From Marthasterias glacialis (Eukaryota > Echinodermata > Asteroidea > Forcipulatida > Asteriidae), in contig OU452222.1 of assembly GCA_911728455.2 (NCBI GenBank), forward strand, positions 992,001 through 1,056,000: 64,000 nt of DNA, written 5' to 3'. The position numbers and the translations under genes were made by a program. A model generated the notes under the pieces. The model was not told the origin of the DNA. It made no database searches and saw only the letters and a program-made list of their open reading frames with translations. Each line of letters opens with the position of its first letter. Position 1 is the first letter of the stretch. Shown here piece by piece: positions 34,222 through 46,284 of this stretch.

Positions 34222-34527
34222 TAGACCTTTCGTTTGCAACATCACAATCCACGTTTTTGCCAACTAGCAAAACTACAGTGAGCCATCAACGCAAAACAAA
34301 AACAAGTCATCAAGGCTTGAAAAAATATTATGCAATGATTCAAAAATTGTGTTGAATTTTTTGTTGTTGGAAACAAAGCAACCATTAAAAGGGATGCAGT
34401 TTCTTCTAATAGAAAGTATGTAAAAATGTTGATTTTGGTCACAATATCAACAAGATTTAATGTTTTGTTATTTTTTGGCAGTCCATGCCAACCAGCGTGG
34501 TTTGTTTATCAACAAAAGAAAGGTCTA
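34222..34527. mobile_element. MITE of the TAGACC family, copy 2 (306 bp)
   Basis: It begins TAGACCTTTCGTTTGCAAC and ends ACAAAAGAAAGGTCTA, inverted ends flanked by TA. It aligns with 17834-18175 over most of its length. Confidence 0.75.
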
Positions 34528-36194
34528 TGGTACATCTGTATAAAAACAACCAATTCAGACAAATTATGTGAGTTAAAACGCGTGCTGTAAATAATGAAGA
34601 GCAAATTGGTGATTCTAGAAAACTGAACTCTTCAATCCTGGTAAATTCCACATATATCTCATCTAAAATTAAACAAAGACAGAACTACTTAAAAAAAACA
34701 CCACCTTTCAAAAAGAAACAAGACAAAGACAGAATATCTATGACAACACTCCTTTTGCATTGAAAAAATTGTATTTACATTTCAACCCCTCTCTTCTTAA
34801 GAAAAGGGGAAAATGCAGATGGAGCTCATGGTGAATGAAGAAAATACGCAGAGCGAAAAAAAAATCTGTGACATCAGTTTGTGTTTTGCTTTGCTGTCAA
34901 GTACAAACCGACCAAGTAATGTCGAGAAATGAAAATACAGTGCATTACAAAATAGATTAATAAATATTAATAAGAAACACAAATTTGTTACTTCAACAAT
35001 TCAATTACATAGGAATTTTAGCCCTGCTCACGCCTAGATGTATCATAAAAGTTTTTATTTATTTATTTTTTTTTTTTTGTGCAAGGCCTCCGATGGCTTC
35101 ATTACGAATGTAATTGTTCTTGACCTTCATATATATCACATAAGTTACAGTCAGGTCAAAATATAAACTCTCTGAAAGTTATTTTTTAAATGAATATACA
35201 TGTTATCTTGGCTAATTTTTAATATTTCAACATATTACCTTTTTATACAGAAAACTTTCAATGTACTGCACCAACAAATAAATTTTCCAAAAAAAAAAAA
35301 CACACATCACTTTATAAAAGTTCAGCAAATGTATACATTAATTTAGAGGTGTTAAATGTCTCACAACTTCACTCAACAATTCATGTTATCAAATGCTGAC
35401 CCTTGACCTGCTTTATGGATCAACGTATTGACACCAAAGACTGTGAGCACACATTGAAATGTGTGAATTCAATGATTTTCAAAGCTCACTATTTATTGAC
35501 CCCCTTATACTAGCGTCTGTCTGCCCATGGTCTGCCATTCCGGGAGTCAATTGTATGTATAGATATGGTAAATGTGTTTGTTATAATGCAAACTCGGTCA
35601 AACTCGGTCACACGTGCAGCGTAACCGTACACAAACTAAGGTGGGTGGGCGGGGCTTGTTGCCAAAGCCGGAACGGTCTATTGGATCAAGTCGAGGGAAG
35701 ACTTTGATCAACCAAATTGTTCATGGAAAATGTGATAATATAATTACACCACAGAGTTATATATAAGAACTACAGGGTGTACACAATCATGTGACACGGC
35801 CCTACAAGAAGCATTCTTGACCATTGAGAAAATGGCGCTGACCAATCAGATTACACTGGCCACTCATCAGTTTACACAGCAAACATTTTCTTAGTGGACA
35901 TTCGTATGCAAGTGACCCATGGAGTTGTTTTTTGCCCATGGTTGGTCAGCGGAGTTCCGTGCGTGACATAACAAATGATCCCTCTAGTTCTTTCATATAA
36001 CTCTACAAACTACATTCGTACCTTTAATATCATCATACCAAAATTCAATACACACACGATTCCATCAATCCGGATTAGTTATTGTTAATCAATTGAACTT
36101 AAACTTTACCCTAAGGAAATTTGTACAAGTTTTGTGATGCTCGTATGGTTTCATATGAACTCCTTCGTATGAACTCCAGTGTGATCTGACTGAT
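34528..36194. other. Spacer between ZNF236 and AMFR, possibly AMFR 3' UTR in part
   Basis: No coding exon is visible. It has AT-rich tracts, including a T-run at 35055-35080 with TTTATT words that would be minus-strand AATAAA signals. AMFR transcription is directed into this region, so some of it may be untranslated exon. I could not choose a poly(A) site. Confidence 0.4.
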
Positions 36195-36427
36195 TTAACC
36201 AGTTAACGCCAGATGATGTGTATACACGCCATTTTTTCCGTGCCAGAAAATGGATGACGTGTGCTTTGTATTGGTGTGTACATTCGGACGACCAGCACGG
36301 AGGTCACCCCAGACATTCCAATCCAAAGCGTGCACAGCTCATGCACTTGTCATGCATTGCTATGTTTCACCCACACAAGGAGGGCAGATGGTACTGAAAA
36401 TAATGATTCCCAGCGCTAACTGGTTAT
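36195..36427. mobile_element. Short TTAA-type element related to 7747-8387
   Basis: The ends TTAACCAGTTAACGCC and GCGCTAACTGGTTA are inverted, and interior words (GATGACGTG, TTTCACCCACACAAGG) recall the longer copy. The right-hand TTAA has decayed to TTAT. Confidence 0.55.
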
Positions 36428-37061
36428 GTAGTACCATAAAACAACTTTTAAGTTTTAATATCCACTTGTAGAAAAGAGAAATAAAAACAAATAATAGGGG
36501 TTGAGTATATTGCCAAACAGAACTACTGAGTAAATGGCGAGTTATGAACTACAAACTAGATACCTTAAAGTGACTGTTGGAGACAATGTTAATTGTTAAA
36601 AGCTTACAGATAGAAATCATCCTGTTGTGTTAAAATTGCATCAATGAATTCAAATTTAGAACTGTGGCGCCTTCTTGTAAATGTCACTTGTTGATTTAGG
36701 AATCACTAGAAAACCAAGTAAAATGAAGGGAAAAAATGTATATTTTTCCAAAAGAAAAAACAAGAAAAATTCCCAAAGACACATTATTTTATAGCTTAAT
36801 AATGGAGCATTGCCCTTTGAACATTAAATGCAAAGTTACAAGAAAATTTAAAAACCTTGCATCTTTGAATAAATCTATTCCAAGTAAGGTTTTTGTTTAT
36901 ATATATTTTAATTAATATCTTCAACATGATTTTGTAGCACACGACACCAGATGTATGCTGTAAATAATTATATAAAAAAAAACACTCAACTTTAGGAAAG
37001 ATGTTGATCTACTGCGTGATTACATTAATATATAAATTCAAAATAGTTTAATTTTCTTGCC

Positions 37062-40000
37062 TTACTGTTGCTGATTCATTCTTCTCATTGCGGCTTTATA
37101 CGCAGCAAAACGCTTCTGAGCTCGGTCCTCTTCCTCACTAGAGGGCGCTGTAGCACCTGCTGCTAAGCTTGTTGTTGATTCTCTTGAGGAAGGATTCTGA
37201 TTGGCTGACTGGTTTCTTAAAGTGCTTGGAGCTGATTGGTTGGTTACAGCGGAGGACGTGGTAGTATTGGTGGAATGTGCCTGCTTATCTTGGAATCGCC
37301 TGGTGGAGAAGATACAATCAAAGCTTAGTTGATTCATGACAGAACAGAACAACAAGGTTCATTGACTACATTTCTACTGCTATACGATGGGCCAAATCAT
37401 TAAATTACAGTTGTGTGTGTACCTACCTTCTTGCAATCTTCATTAATAATTCTTTTCGTTGTCTAAGAATGGTTTCTCTCTCTGTTGAAGATTTTGAGAA
37501 TCTACCAGGGAGAGCTTGGAGACCTTCAGTCAAGGGTACACTCCCATCATCACCAGCACTGACAATAAGAAGAGTACAATCAATGTGTGCATGAAATGCT
37601 GAATGTTCAGGTCTTTACATGAACGCTTTACTAATGACCAAAGCTAAAGGTACATCAGCATAACATGTTAAAACAGCAATGTTAAAAGTAAAGAAGGGGG
37701 CAGGTATCAGAACATGCACCTTTAGCTATTAATTCAATTAATGGCTGCTACAGTTAAACAGTTATTGTTAGTTAAGTATTCAAATGAAATAGTCAAAGTC
37801 AAAGTTTCAATTGAGACAAATTAATTATGATATTTATTAATAAACATCCTATACGAATATCACACAATATCCAGTCCCTCATTCTGCAACATTTAAACAA
37901 ATTTTAATTCCATTTAACAAATTCAATTCTGTATCATTTTATAACAGAGCATAGTTACAATGTCAAGATGGAAAAATAACTCAAAAACTCTCGATACTGA
38001 ATAATAATTCATTAGACACCATTTATAATACAATCTTAATTCTGAAGTTACCTTGAAGTTGCAACTGAAGACATCTCCGAGGATCTATCACCACGTTCAT
38101 CTACTCCTTGTTGCCTTTCACTCTCCATCTCACCAAACCGTCTCACCATATCAGCTGCTACTGACCTCCCTGGTGTATCATATAAAGTTGGGCTTTCTGT
38201 CTGTCTTGTGTCAACATTGTCACTCAGGGATGGGCTGGATGAAGCTGCTAGGATTTCATCAGTTGAATTGGTGTCGTTTGCTTCCGTGTTTTCCTGTTTG
38301 CGAAGGTACACTACCATGAATGATTTTTACGGATGATCAGCCATTTCTGGGTCTACATTGAGTTGTCATTTTCTGAACTACTCGATTTCACAAAGCGCTA
38401 ACATTAACCTCAAGTGTGAATTACTCTTACTCGCTAAGCAAAGTGTGATGTCACAATACAAATCACTATGGTGATGTTGACTACTCATCTTCAGATGAAT
38501 CTTAGTGCTTAGCTCAAATACCCACTGCCGTAAGTACAAGGGTCTATCATAGCATAATCAATCACTTAATCAAAACAGAACCATTTTTGTACATCAGAAG
38601 GAACATCAACTTACAGGTGGCAGCACTAGTCTTCCTTCTAAGATGTTATCTACAGTAACTTCAACAGTCTGTGTCACTCGCAGATCTTCAAGAATTATAT
38701 CCAAAGGATAATTGGGAAACATCTGCTGGACTTGAGTAGCCTGAATGAGGAACAATACTAGCATTTAGAAATGGATGTTGAAGAAGAGATCTCTACTCAA
38801 AATGTAAACATCAACATGTACAGGAGTAATCACAACAGTATCTTGCAGGTTCAAGAAAAATAAGATGTATGTTTTTAGGTGGGATAGTTTCTTAAGACGA
38901 TTAATCTAACCTACACTTAGCCAGATGGTAGTTTATCAACATGATGAATAAACTCAACTTCTGAGCTTGCAACTTGACATTCCAGTATGAAACCATCATA
39001 CTGTATAATTTGACTTACCATGTTAGTCAGTTGTGAAGTATGCACAGCTCTTTGTTGTAGTAAATGACGATGTGATACTTCTACAGAGAAACTTGGAATC
39101 CAGCTTGCAATTTGGGAACCTGTGCAAATTCATCAAGGATTTCAAACAGAATTTCTAAGTGAATCAATCAAGGAATCAATCTGTTAATGGTGTGTCGTGG
39201 CCGAGCGGTCAAGCACACTGGACTCAAGCTCTGGTGTTTCTGATCAGCAGAGTGTGGATTTGAGTCCCGGTCTCGACACTTGTGTCCTTTAGCCATTATT
39301 GCTTTGACCTTCGGATGGGACTTCAAGCTGTAAGTCCTGTGTGTTGTGTAATGCACATAAAAGAACCCAGTACACTTATCGCAAAGGGAAGGGGTTTGCC
39401 CTGGTGTTTCTGGCATAGTCTGGCAGCAATATGCACCACCTCACCTTGTATCCCTTTCAAGGTGTTGTATTATGGTCGCTTCGTCTCATAAAATCATTCT
39501 AAACAATCTCCACCTGATTTGACAATTCGGCGCCAGGAGTGTCAGTTATGACAGACATGGGGCATTACACTTTTATTATTACTACTAACATTTCTTTAAG
39601 TTTCAAGTGAATTAGCCAGAAATTTAAAGAACATAAGAATGTCTTGTTCTTTGAAATAAAAAAATATTGTTTAAATTTTGACACAATAGCATAAATGGTG
39701 GTTGTAACTTACTGTAAGCAATTGGGAGCAACATGAGTCTAGCCTAAATGTATACTTATGTTCTTTTCAGGATCATGCTGTATAGTTGGGTGCTTGCTGC
39801 TAAGTGTATGTGTACATCATGAATAATTCAGACCTTTCAAGGCAACTAAGTGGATAAACAAAACTTATGACATATACACATAATACACAACTGAGGTTTT
39901 TATTCATACCGTCAAAATGAAAGAAGTGATTTCTGCCTCTCCTTGGGCGGACTGGTTGTGCCTGTCCATCTTGCATCATAGGGTCCATCATAGGTGCACC

Positions 40001-43000
40001 TCCACCAGGAGCATGGGGTGTAGCTGTAGGCACTTGGTTCGGCTGGTCAGTGTTTCTGATATTCAGGGTATGTCTACACGTTGGACAGGATGTTTCATGC
40101 TCTAGCCAGGACCGCAGACAGTTACTGAGGGATGAAAGTAATTGACTATCAACGATGACTACAAGCAACTTAGAGTGTTGGTGGGGGTACACATGTAAAT
40201 GACCAATGATTAGGATGTAAGAGTTAATCAATGCATTAAGCCGTTGTTGAAGTTGCTCTGATACTTTGGCAGTGGTGATTGAAGAAATGTTACTGACATT
40301 AATGATACACATCATCTGAATGATGTTACATAAAATAGTCAATCTCTCTCTCTCTCTAGTCGACAGAAGTCGGAATCATGTTAAGATTAGCCCATTCGTG
40401 TCTATCCCTCATCAAGTTAGGAAGATCAGTTCAAAGCACCCTGATGTCCCGAGGAACTATATCTAAATAGCTGAGCTTTTGTCTTCCCCTATTTCTCCTT
40501 CCATGTTTTGGTGATCAGGTCATAAGTTGAGAGACTGGTTCTTTGGGTGTTCCTGTATGACAATGACTGCCCTGCTAGTTTGAGACGATGCTGTTGTATC
40601 TTACAGGACAGTTTTGGTTCCTTGCCATACAGTTCAGTATTTGGCAGTCAATAATAGGAGTACAAAGTGATAACGTGAATAACTTACTTATGGAAGAGAT
40701 GATTACAGGGTAGTTTGCGAGCATGTTTCATCTCTTCCCAGCAGATAGCACAGTCATCATTATTCTCCACTAATTCTTCATCGGTTGCTAATGGGAAGTT
40801 TGCCTCCATATTGCTCACAACCTTAACAAACACACAAGAGAGTCACATTAAGGACAGTTGTTGTTACTGATATCTCAGGATCGTCATGCAAACACTGCAA
40901 GTCTTAACTACAAATATATCTTATTCACATCAGCAAAATGTCTCAAAGAAAACTGGCTAAAGACTCCTCATTCTTGAAGATGTTATTTCAACCGACCTGT
41001 CTGAAGTTGCGATGGCGTTTGATTCTACGTTGGATTTCACTGTACAGAAAGCGAAGTTCCATGCAGATCACCAAACTTGCCATACTTAGAAACACATTGC
41101 CCCAAAGCTAAAAAAAAAAGGAAACAATAATACACGTTGAAGTCTAAGGCATCTGTAATCAACAGTTTAAGAACCTTACAACTATGGAAAATTAATTTCA
41201 AAGTTTTAATTGCAAGATGTATGTGAATATTGTTTATGTTTTTTACCCATACACCGATGCGTCTTAAGCACTGTATAGTCAGTATTCCCCCCCCCCCCCC
41301 GAGTCCTGTGAAAAAAATCCACAGGCATATTCCTCGGGTGGAATTCAAACCACAAAATTAAGATCTGTAAAATCATTGCGGTTCCCACTGCTAAAATATA
41401 GGATTGGAACTGCCTCTAGCTATCGGGCAATCTTGGTAATCTAATTAGTAAGACATCTGGTCTAGAATGGTGGAGGTCGTGGATTCGATTCCCACCCGAG
41501 GAATATACTCGTGTATTTTTTTTCACAGGACTCGGGAAAGTAATGAGTATACAGTGCTTACCACACATCGGTGTATGGGTAAAAAAAACACAACAGTTAA
41601 AGATGAATATGGTTTTAAGTCTTGAAGTTATATTAGAAGACAAGAACTAACCAGCATATGGAAATGATGTACAAAGTCCACACACAGCGCAGACAGCTCC
41701 ATAACAAGATCCGAGTAGTACATGATGGTACCTCGTTTCTCCCATACACCATCATAGCGAAGATCATAGAAGTGGATTCCATATCTAAGAAACACAAGTT
41801 GAACAAATATGAAACCCTAACACACACAGTGTACAAAAACTAACTCCCCACCACAAATAAAAGATCGAGAGGTCTATCGCACAAGAAACTGAACCATCAG
41901 AATGTGGGTTCACATCCTGGTCATGGCACTTGTGTCCTTGGACAAGATATTCTAAGATTTCATCGTTCAAGAGTAACTGAATACATGGGTGGGTAGAGAT
42001 AGCTCTTGTGTTTGATTAGCTGTATCAATGTGCATCAATGTGGCTGCCAAGGATGCACATTACTAAAGATGTGAGATGGTTGAAGAGTTAACGCATGTTG
42101 ATACTTAGTTTTTAAAATGTTGAATGTATTAATAAAAAGGTTAATGTTGTTTTACCTGATGAGAACATACACAGTCCTGATCTCCAGCAGGATAACCTGA
42201 TGAAGTAATAATGCAATGAAAAATAGTTAGAAATTCACAGAGCGTTGTTTGTACACAAAAATCTGTTGAATTAAAGGCACTGTACATGATTAGCAAGGAT
42301 CCAAAACATCGTTGTTTAGTTTCAGTCTGAAAGCTTACTGTTTATGAAGTTAGCACTAGAACCAATTTTTCTGTGAAATATTTCTCTCTGAAATGCTCAT
42401 TGTAAATGCCCAATTGTAATGCTCATCTGAAAACCTAAAACAAAACGCAACAGCTGATTTCAGTTGTTACAACCGAAATGAAGGACATTGTGTTTACAGG
42501 CGTTTACATGTTTTTCACTCAGACGAAAGATTGAGTCCAAACTTTCACAGGTTTTTTTTTTTCATTGAATCAGACAAAGTAAGAACACTGCACTATCAGC
42601 TTTACCAATCCTGCAAAGTGATTAATATCTTAATTTAGGTGTGTCTCTGCCAGTCTTACCTCTGAGATGGTAAAGAGAAAGATGTTCCAGTCTTGTAGAG
42701 CACCCATGTAGCAGCAGACGACAATCAAACCTTTACACATACACATAATTGTAGCTAGGAGGAACAATACCTTGCCATGGGCCCAACCCATTGGAGAAGG
42801 TGAAAAGGACAGCTAAGAATACCAAGAAAAAAACGACACAAATTAACTTAAGTCTAGTCACTTTACAAGTTGACATTATTTAAACTCCTACTGTTTGATC
42901 ATTCAATATCATCCACTGTGGTTTTGAAGGTTAAATAAACTATGCAAGCCTGCAGTATGATATCAAGTGATGAATGCATCTACACAGTCCAAACATACAC

Positions 43001-44286
43001 AGTTAGTTCTGTGCACAGTTGTTGCCCCCATACACAACCTGGGAAGTAGAGTAGTTTGAAATGGTTGATCAACTCGCTGGGGAATGTAACCAAATTAAAG
43101 GTTCTTCTTTTTGAACAATACTCACATATTCAAATCGATCTTTACAAAGTCCAGATAGAGTATGGAGGAAAGCAAGGGCAGCAAACCACACCATCCACAT
43201 AACCATCTCCTCTAGGGTTTGTACGTTCAGAACACCAAAAATGATGATGAATTTATAGAAGATAAATTTCCATAGTTTGTCTCGAAGATGCTGTGGTAAA
43301 ACAGAAACACATTTGATATATAAATACATTCGGACTATGTTAAGTCATAGATAGATGGCGCTTTACAAGTTTTGATTATTATTATTATTATTATTATTAA
43401 GGTTTGAGACATTCAAAAATTATAAATCTCTTATACATGTATATCAAGACTTTTTTATTGTGTAAAATCACACCATTATGTCATTAAAGAAAAATACCAA
43501 TAATCTGTCAATATCATGTTCTGTAACCAAGCATGTTTAAGCAACATTATTGTATCCAGTAAGATCCTTTGCTTAATTCTACCTATGTAGTTGCCTGATT
43601 AAGTTATTGCAATAATCTAGAGATAAAATATACAAAAAAATAAAATAACACTGTTGCTAAACTGTTGATTTGCATTTGGTTAGGTAGTTGCATTTTGCAA
43701 TATGAAACCACAATACTTATGAATTATGGATTGTTTGAATGTATGACATGTATCAAGTCTCGCCTACTGCTACACTAACCTGTCTCTCACTGGCTCGCAG
43801 CTCTCCAAACACAACATGCTGCAACAAACGTCCCACCAAAATGAGAACACAGAAGGCCAGATTGATTAACGACTGCAAACATAAATAAACATTGAATTAG
43901 TACAGAGTTCTTCAAATGGGACAAACCTATGAGAGAATGTTTGGAACTAAGTGACTCAGGTTGACTTGACTTACCAACACAGACCAGACATCTGCCATCA
44001 TAATCCGACACAGTTTAATAATCTCTCCATCATCAGCTTGAATTCCGAACAAGTAACGTGATGTTTCACTCTCATTTGCCCCATTAGACCATCCTGAAGC
44101 ACCTCTACCATCATCACCTGAGATCTCTTTGTTGGTGTCTGGTGCCTGATGGGTCAATCCTGCATTCTCGACTGTCTCTAGTGTCTCTCTGGCATACAAG
44201 AAGCACCAAGCTAGACTAAGACAGCTTAGAGCTATGTACGTCTGTAGAGGAGGAAGGGAGGGGGGTTGAAGAACTAACACCGGCAT
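37062..44286 (-). CDS. AMFR: AMFR/gp78 E3 ubiquitin ligase, complete, 14 coding exons, 731 aa
   Basis: Coding exons, 5' to 3': 44286-43975, 43872-43780, 43290-43126, 42812-42660, 42196-42156, 41784-41652, 41107-40997, 40821-40688, 40124-39910, 39119-39019, 38740-38615, 38293-38052, 37558-37427, 37299-37062. Phases agree and the total is 2196 nt. The start is MPVLVLQPPSLPPLQTY, matching the family N-terminus; upstream sequence in this frame has no ATG. Hydrophobic membrane segments fill residues ~20-330. A RING-H2 follows (C360, C363, C375, H377, H380, C383, C394, C397). A CUE domain covers ~480-525 (MFP at 493-495, ILEDL), a G2BR-like basic helix covers ~635-656, and a VIM-like p97-binding end is at ~716-731 (RFAAYKAAMRR). 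AMFR is an ER-membrane ligase in ER-associated degradation. All functional modules are present. It is longer than the human protein, mainly between the CUE domain and the G2BR. Confidence 0.95.
38385..38515. repeat. Dispersed repeat in AMFR intron, inverted partner of 33960-34075
   Basis: It contains GTGATGTCACAATACAAATC, complementary to the copy downstream of the gene. It ends near CATCTTCAGATGAATCTTAG. No coding role. Confidence 0.5.
39190..39480 (+). repeat. tRNA-Leu-derived SINE, family B (in AMFR intron)
   Basis: The head reads GTGGCCGAGCGGTCAAGC (A box), then CTGGACTCAAGCTCTGG (an anticodon arm with CAA in the loop), a long variable arm, and the B-box region TTGAGTCCCGG. This is the layout of tRNA-Leu(CAA). 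A non-tRNA body follows (ACACTTGTGTCC...AAAAGAACCCAGT). It is shared with 58355-58715, 32915-33165 (inverted) and 41855-41965. Confidence 0.8.
41230..41345 (-). repeat. SINE family C, inverted copy
   Basis: On the minus strand the sequence reads ATTCCACCCGAGGAATAT, then CACAGGACTCGGG, a poly-G run, and GCATCGGTGTATGGGTAAAA. This matches the copy 100 bases away in the opposite orientation at 41410-41600. Together they form an inverted pair in one AMFR intron. Confidence 0.7.
41410..41600 (+). repeat. tRNA-derived SINE, family C
   Basis: The tRNA-like head contains TAATCTAATTAGTAAGACAT and a B box GGATTCGATTCCCACC. The body CACAGGACTCGGGAAAGTAATGAGTATACAGTGCTTACC and a tail GTGTATGGGTAAAAAA follow. 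The A box has decayed. Confidence 0.65.
41855..41965 (+). repeat. SINE family B fragment
   Basis: GAATGTGGGTTCACATCCTGGTCATGGCACTTGTGTCCTTGGACAAG matches the B-box-to-body junction of the 39190 and 58355 copies. The 5' half is poorly preserved. Confidence 0.6.
43379..43399. repeat. ATT microsatellite
   Basis: An uninterrupted run of about seven ATT units lies in an AMFR intron. Confidence 0.85.
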
Positions 44287-44984
44287 GATGATCACTGGAT
44301 ACCTGAAAACAATACATTTGATGGATGATGACAGGTAAGCCATTTACTTTATAAGCATTAAAGAACAAATAATCATTACTCGGTTAGCGGCCTTCCTTTG
44401 AAATGCAATAGTACACGTGTAGATGGGGTTCCCTTAAGTACTTAGCATGATCAGATTTCACCAACTTTTGTGAAGTTAGTCTCCTGTTGTTATTAATGTT
44501 GACGTATTCCTTTGAACTTTCAAATACAAAAATTCCACCAGTGGTTTGATTGAACCCATGTTTCCCATAATGTGCATGAGGGGAGTGTCAGATCAGAGGT
44601 GGATTCTCTACTATCACGGTAAAAGGTTTATCAAATGGCCTCAAAAACACTTTCCTCGGCAGTTTCAGAGCTAAATCTAATGATAATATGAAAAAAGTTA
44701 ACCTTAGGCAAATTCCGATGCTAAACCTCCCAGCAGGTACAATGAGTTTATTCTTTTATTCACTTGTTTATTGAGTTGAGGCTCCATCGTGGAACAACCC
44801 AACTGTGATGGTAATCTGATCTACTGAGGGCGTACTATATGCAGAAGAGCACTAATATATTACAACTGCAATTGAAAATTGATTTCTGAGGGCGTACTTA
44901 GTATGTGGTTAGTTTGACTTGAGCAAGAGTTGCTGATTGATATTTTTGACAACTGTACTGACTACTGCACTATGTACCAAACTA

Positions 44985-45175
44985 GACCCAGTTACTGGGT
45001 CTTGTACCAAAAATCATTTCAGGCACTTTTTGTGCAGAAAATCATTCATCATAGCAAATCAACACAATGGCAATGCAGAAAATGTTTATGTTTCCGACCA
45101 TGGGCTGGGGCATGGCACGACCGTCCTACTTCAAGTCAAAATTTCAAAATAAGGAGTACAGCGGCCCAGTTACAT
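44985..45175. repeat. Dispersed repeat related to the 17006 foldback
   Basis: CCCAGTTACTGGGTCTTGTACC at the left and AAGGAGTACAGCGGCCCAGT at the right recall the words flanking the hairpin at 17006-17100. The two arms are less well paired here. Confidence 0.5.
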
Positions 45176-45455
45176 GAGTTACTACTGGTCTAACTTTACA
45201 CCACAGAACATCGACATGCGAACTCCAACTCCTATATCACCTATAAGTTATAACCAACTTACGGCCTTCGATATGCCACTGCCACCATATTAGTAACTAG
45301 TAATACGTACCTCCATGGTACACGTAACCCTTATTACTTTAAGTAGACCGAGTTAGATCTGACACAGATGACACTGTCGAAACTGACAGTGTCAAAACTA
45401 ACGCTGCCAGCATAATTGTACGGTTTGGGGATGAATATATATATATTTTACTTAC

Positions 45456-45580
45456 CAGTAAAACTGCTGTGCCTTATCCACCAGAAAAATCCATTCATAG
45501 GGGGAAGATTTCCCGTAATACTTGGCATATTTTGTTTAATGTTCATATGACACCGAGGGTGGATGATGCGCCATATTTGA
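45456..45580 (-). promoter_or_regulatory. Predicted AMFR 5' non-coding exon and promoter-proximal region
   Basis: A good donor (TTTTACTG/GTAAGT on the minus strand, boundary at 45456) pairs with the acceptor just before the AMFR start exon. In the AMFR frame this exon has no ATG before an upstream stop, so it is treated as 5' UTR. AAATATGGCGC (minus strand, 45569-45579) is YY1-like, and GCGCACGTA at 45645-45653 resembles an NRF1 half site. The transcription start is inferred. Confidence 0.4.
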
Positions 45581-46284
45581 CTAAAATAATTACCGTCGTT
45601 GATCTTTATAGCGCCACCAGTCGGTGAGATGAAGAGAGTACGTGCGCACGTAGAAAACGCTCGTTGTTCTTAATAATAATAGTCTATTTCTTATCTCTTC
45701 GGATTACAGTGGGCTCTCTGCTCATCCTCAGTGTTTTTCACCGCTTGCCTGATATCCGATTACTAGTGCTTGTTAATTCCATTATTTCGCAACGTTAATT
45801 TTTACCGTTTTCACATTGTTTGACAATCTGTCACTCATATTACTTCAAAAATACTCGGAATTAATTTCTAGTTCGAGATTCATCATGTCATAATTTATTC
45901 AATTCAGGCGCTCACAAACTGCTACAACATTAATTATCCATCAATACAATCCACTGATAACCAAATATTGTTCCATTATCCTGGCAATCACATAAGTTAG
46001 AGTACGGCCTAAGCATATAAGAAAACAGAAACTGCACAATACATTATTTCATTTACAAGACATAGTGCGTATAGGCCTAACCAAAATAACTGGTTTATTT
46101 AAACTCCAATTGTACCTTTCCATTAATTAAATCTTTAAATACAAGTTAATCATTAAATAATGTTTTTTTTTAATTTAAATCAGTTCGATTCACAGCTCCC
46201 ATCGCATGATCAGTATGTATTCACACGTCACACCCCTTTACATTTCCCTCCCCTCCCCGCCCCTGAAGAGACAACCCTTGATGT

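Noticed and set aside
45456..45530. Coding extension of AMFR upstream of the start exon (EWIFLVDKAQQFYW)
   Set aside because: The frame is open but has no ATG before a stop, and AMFR proteins begin with the MP-LL motif found in the next exon.
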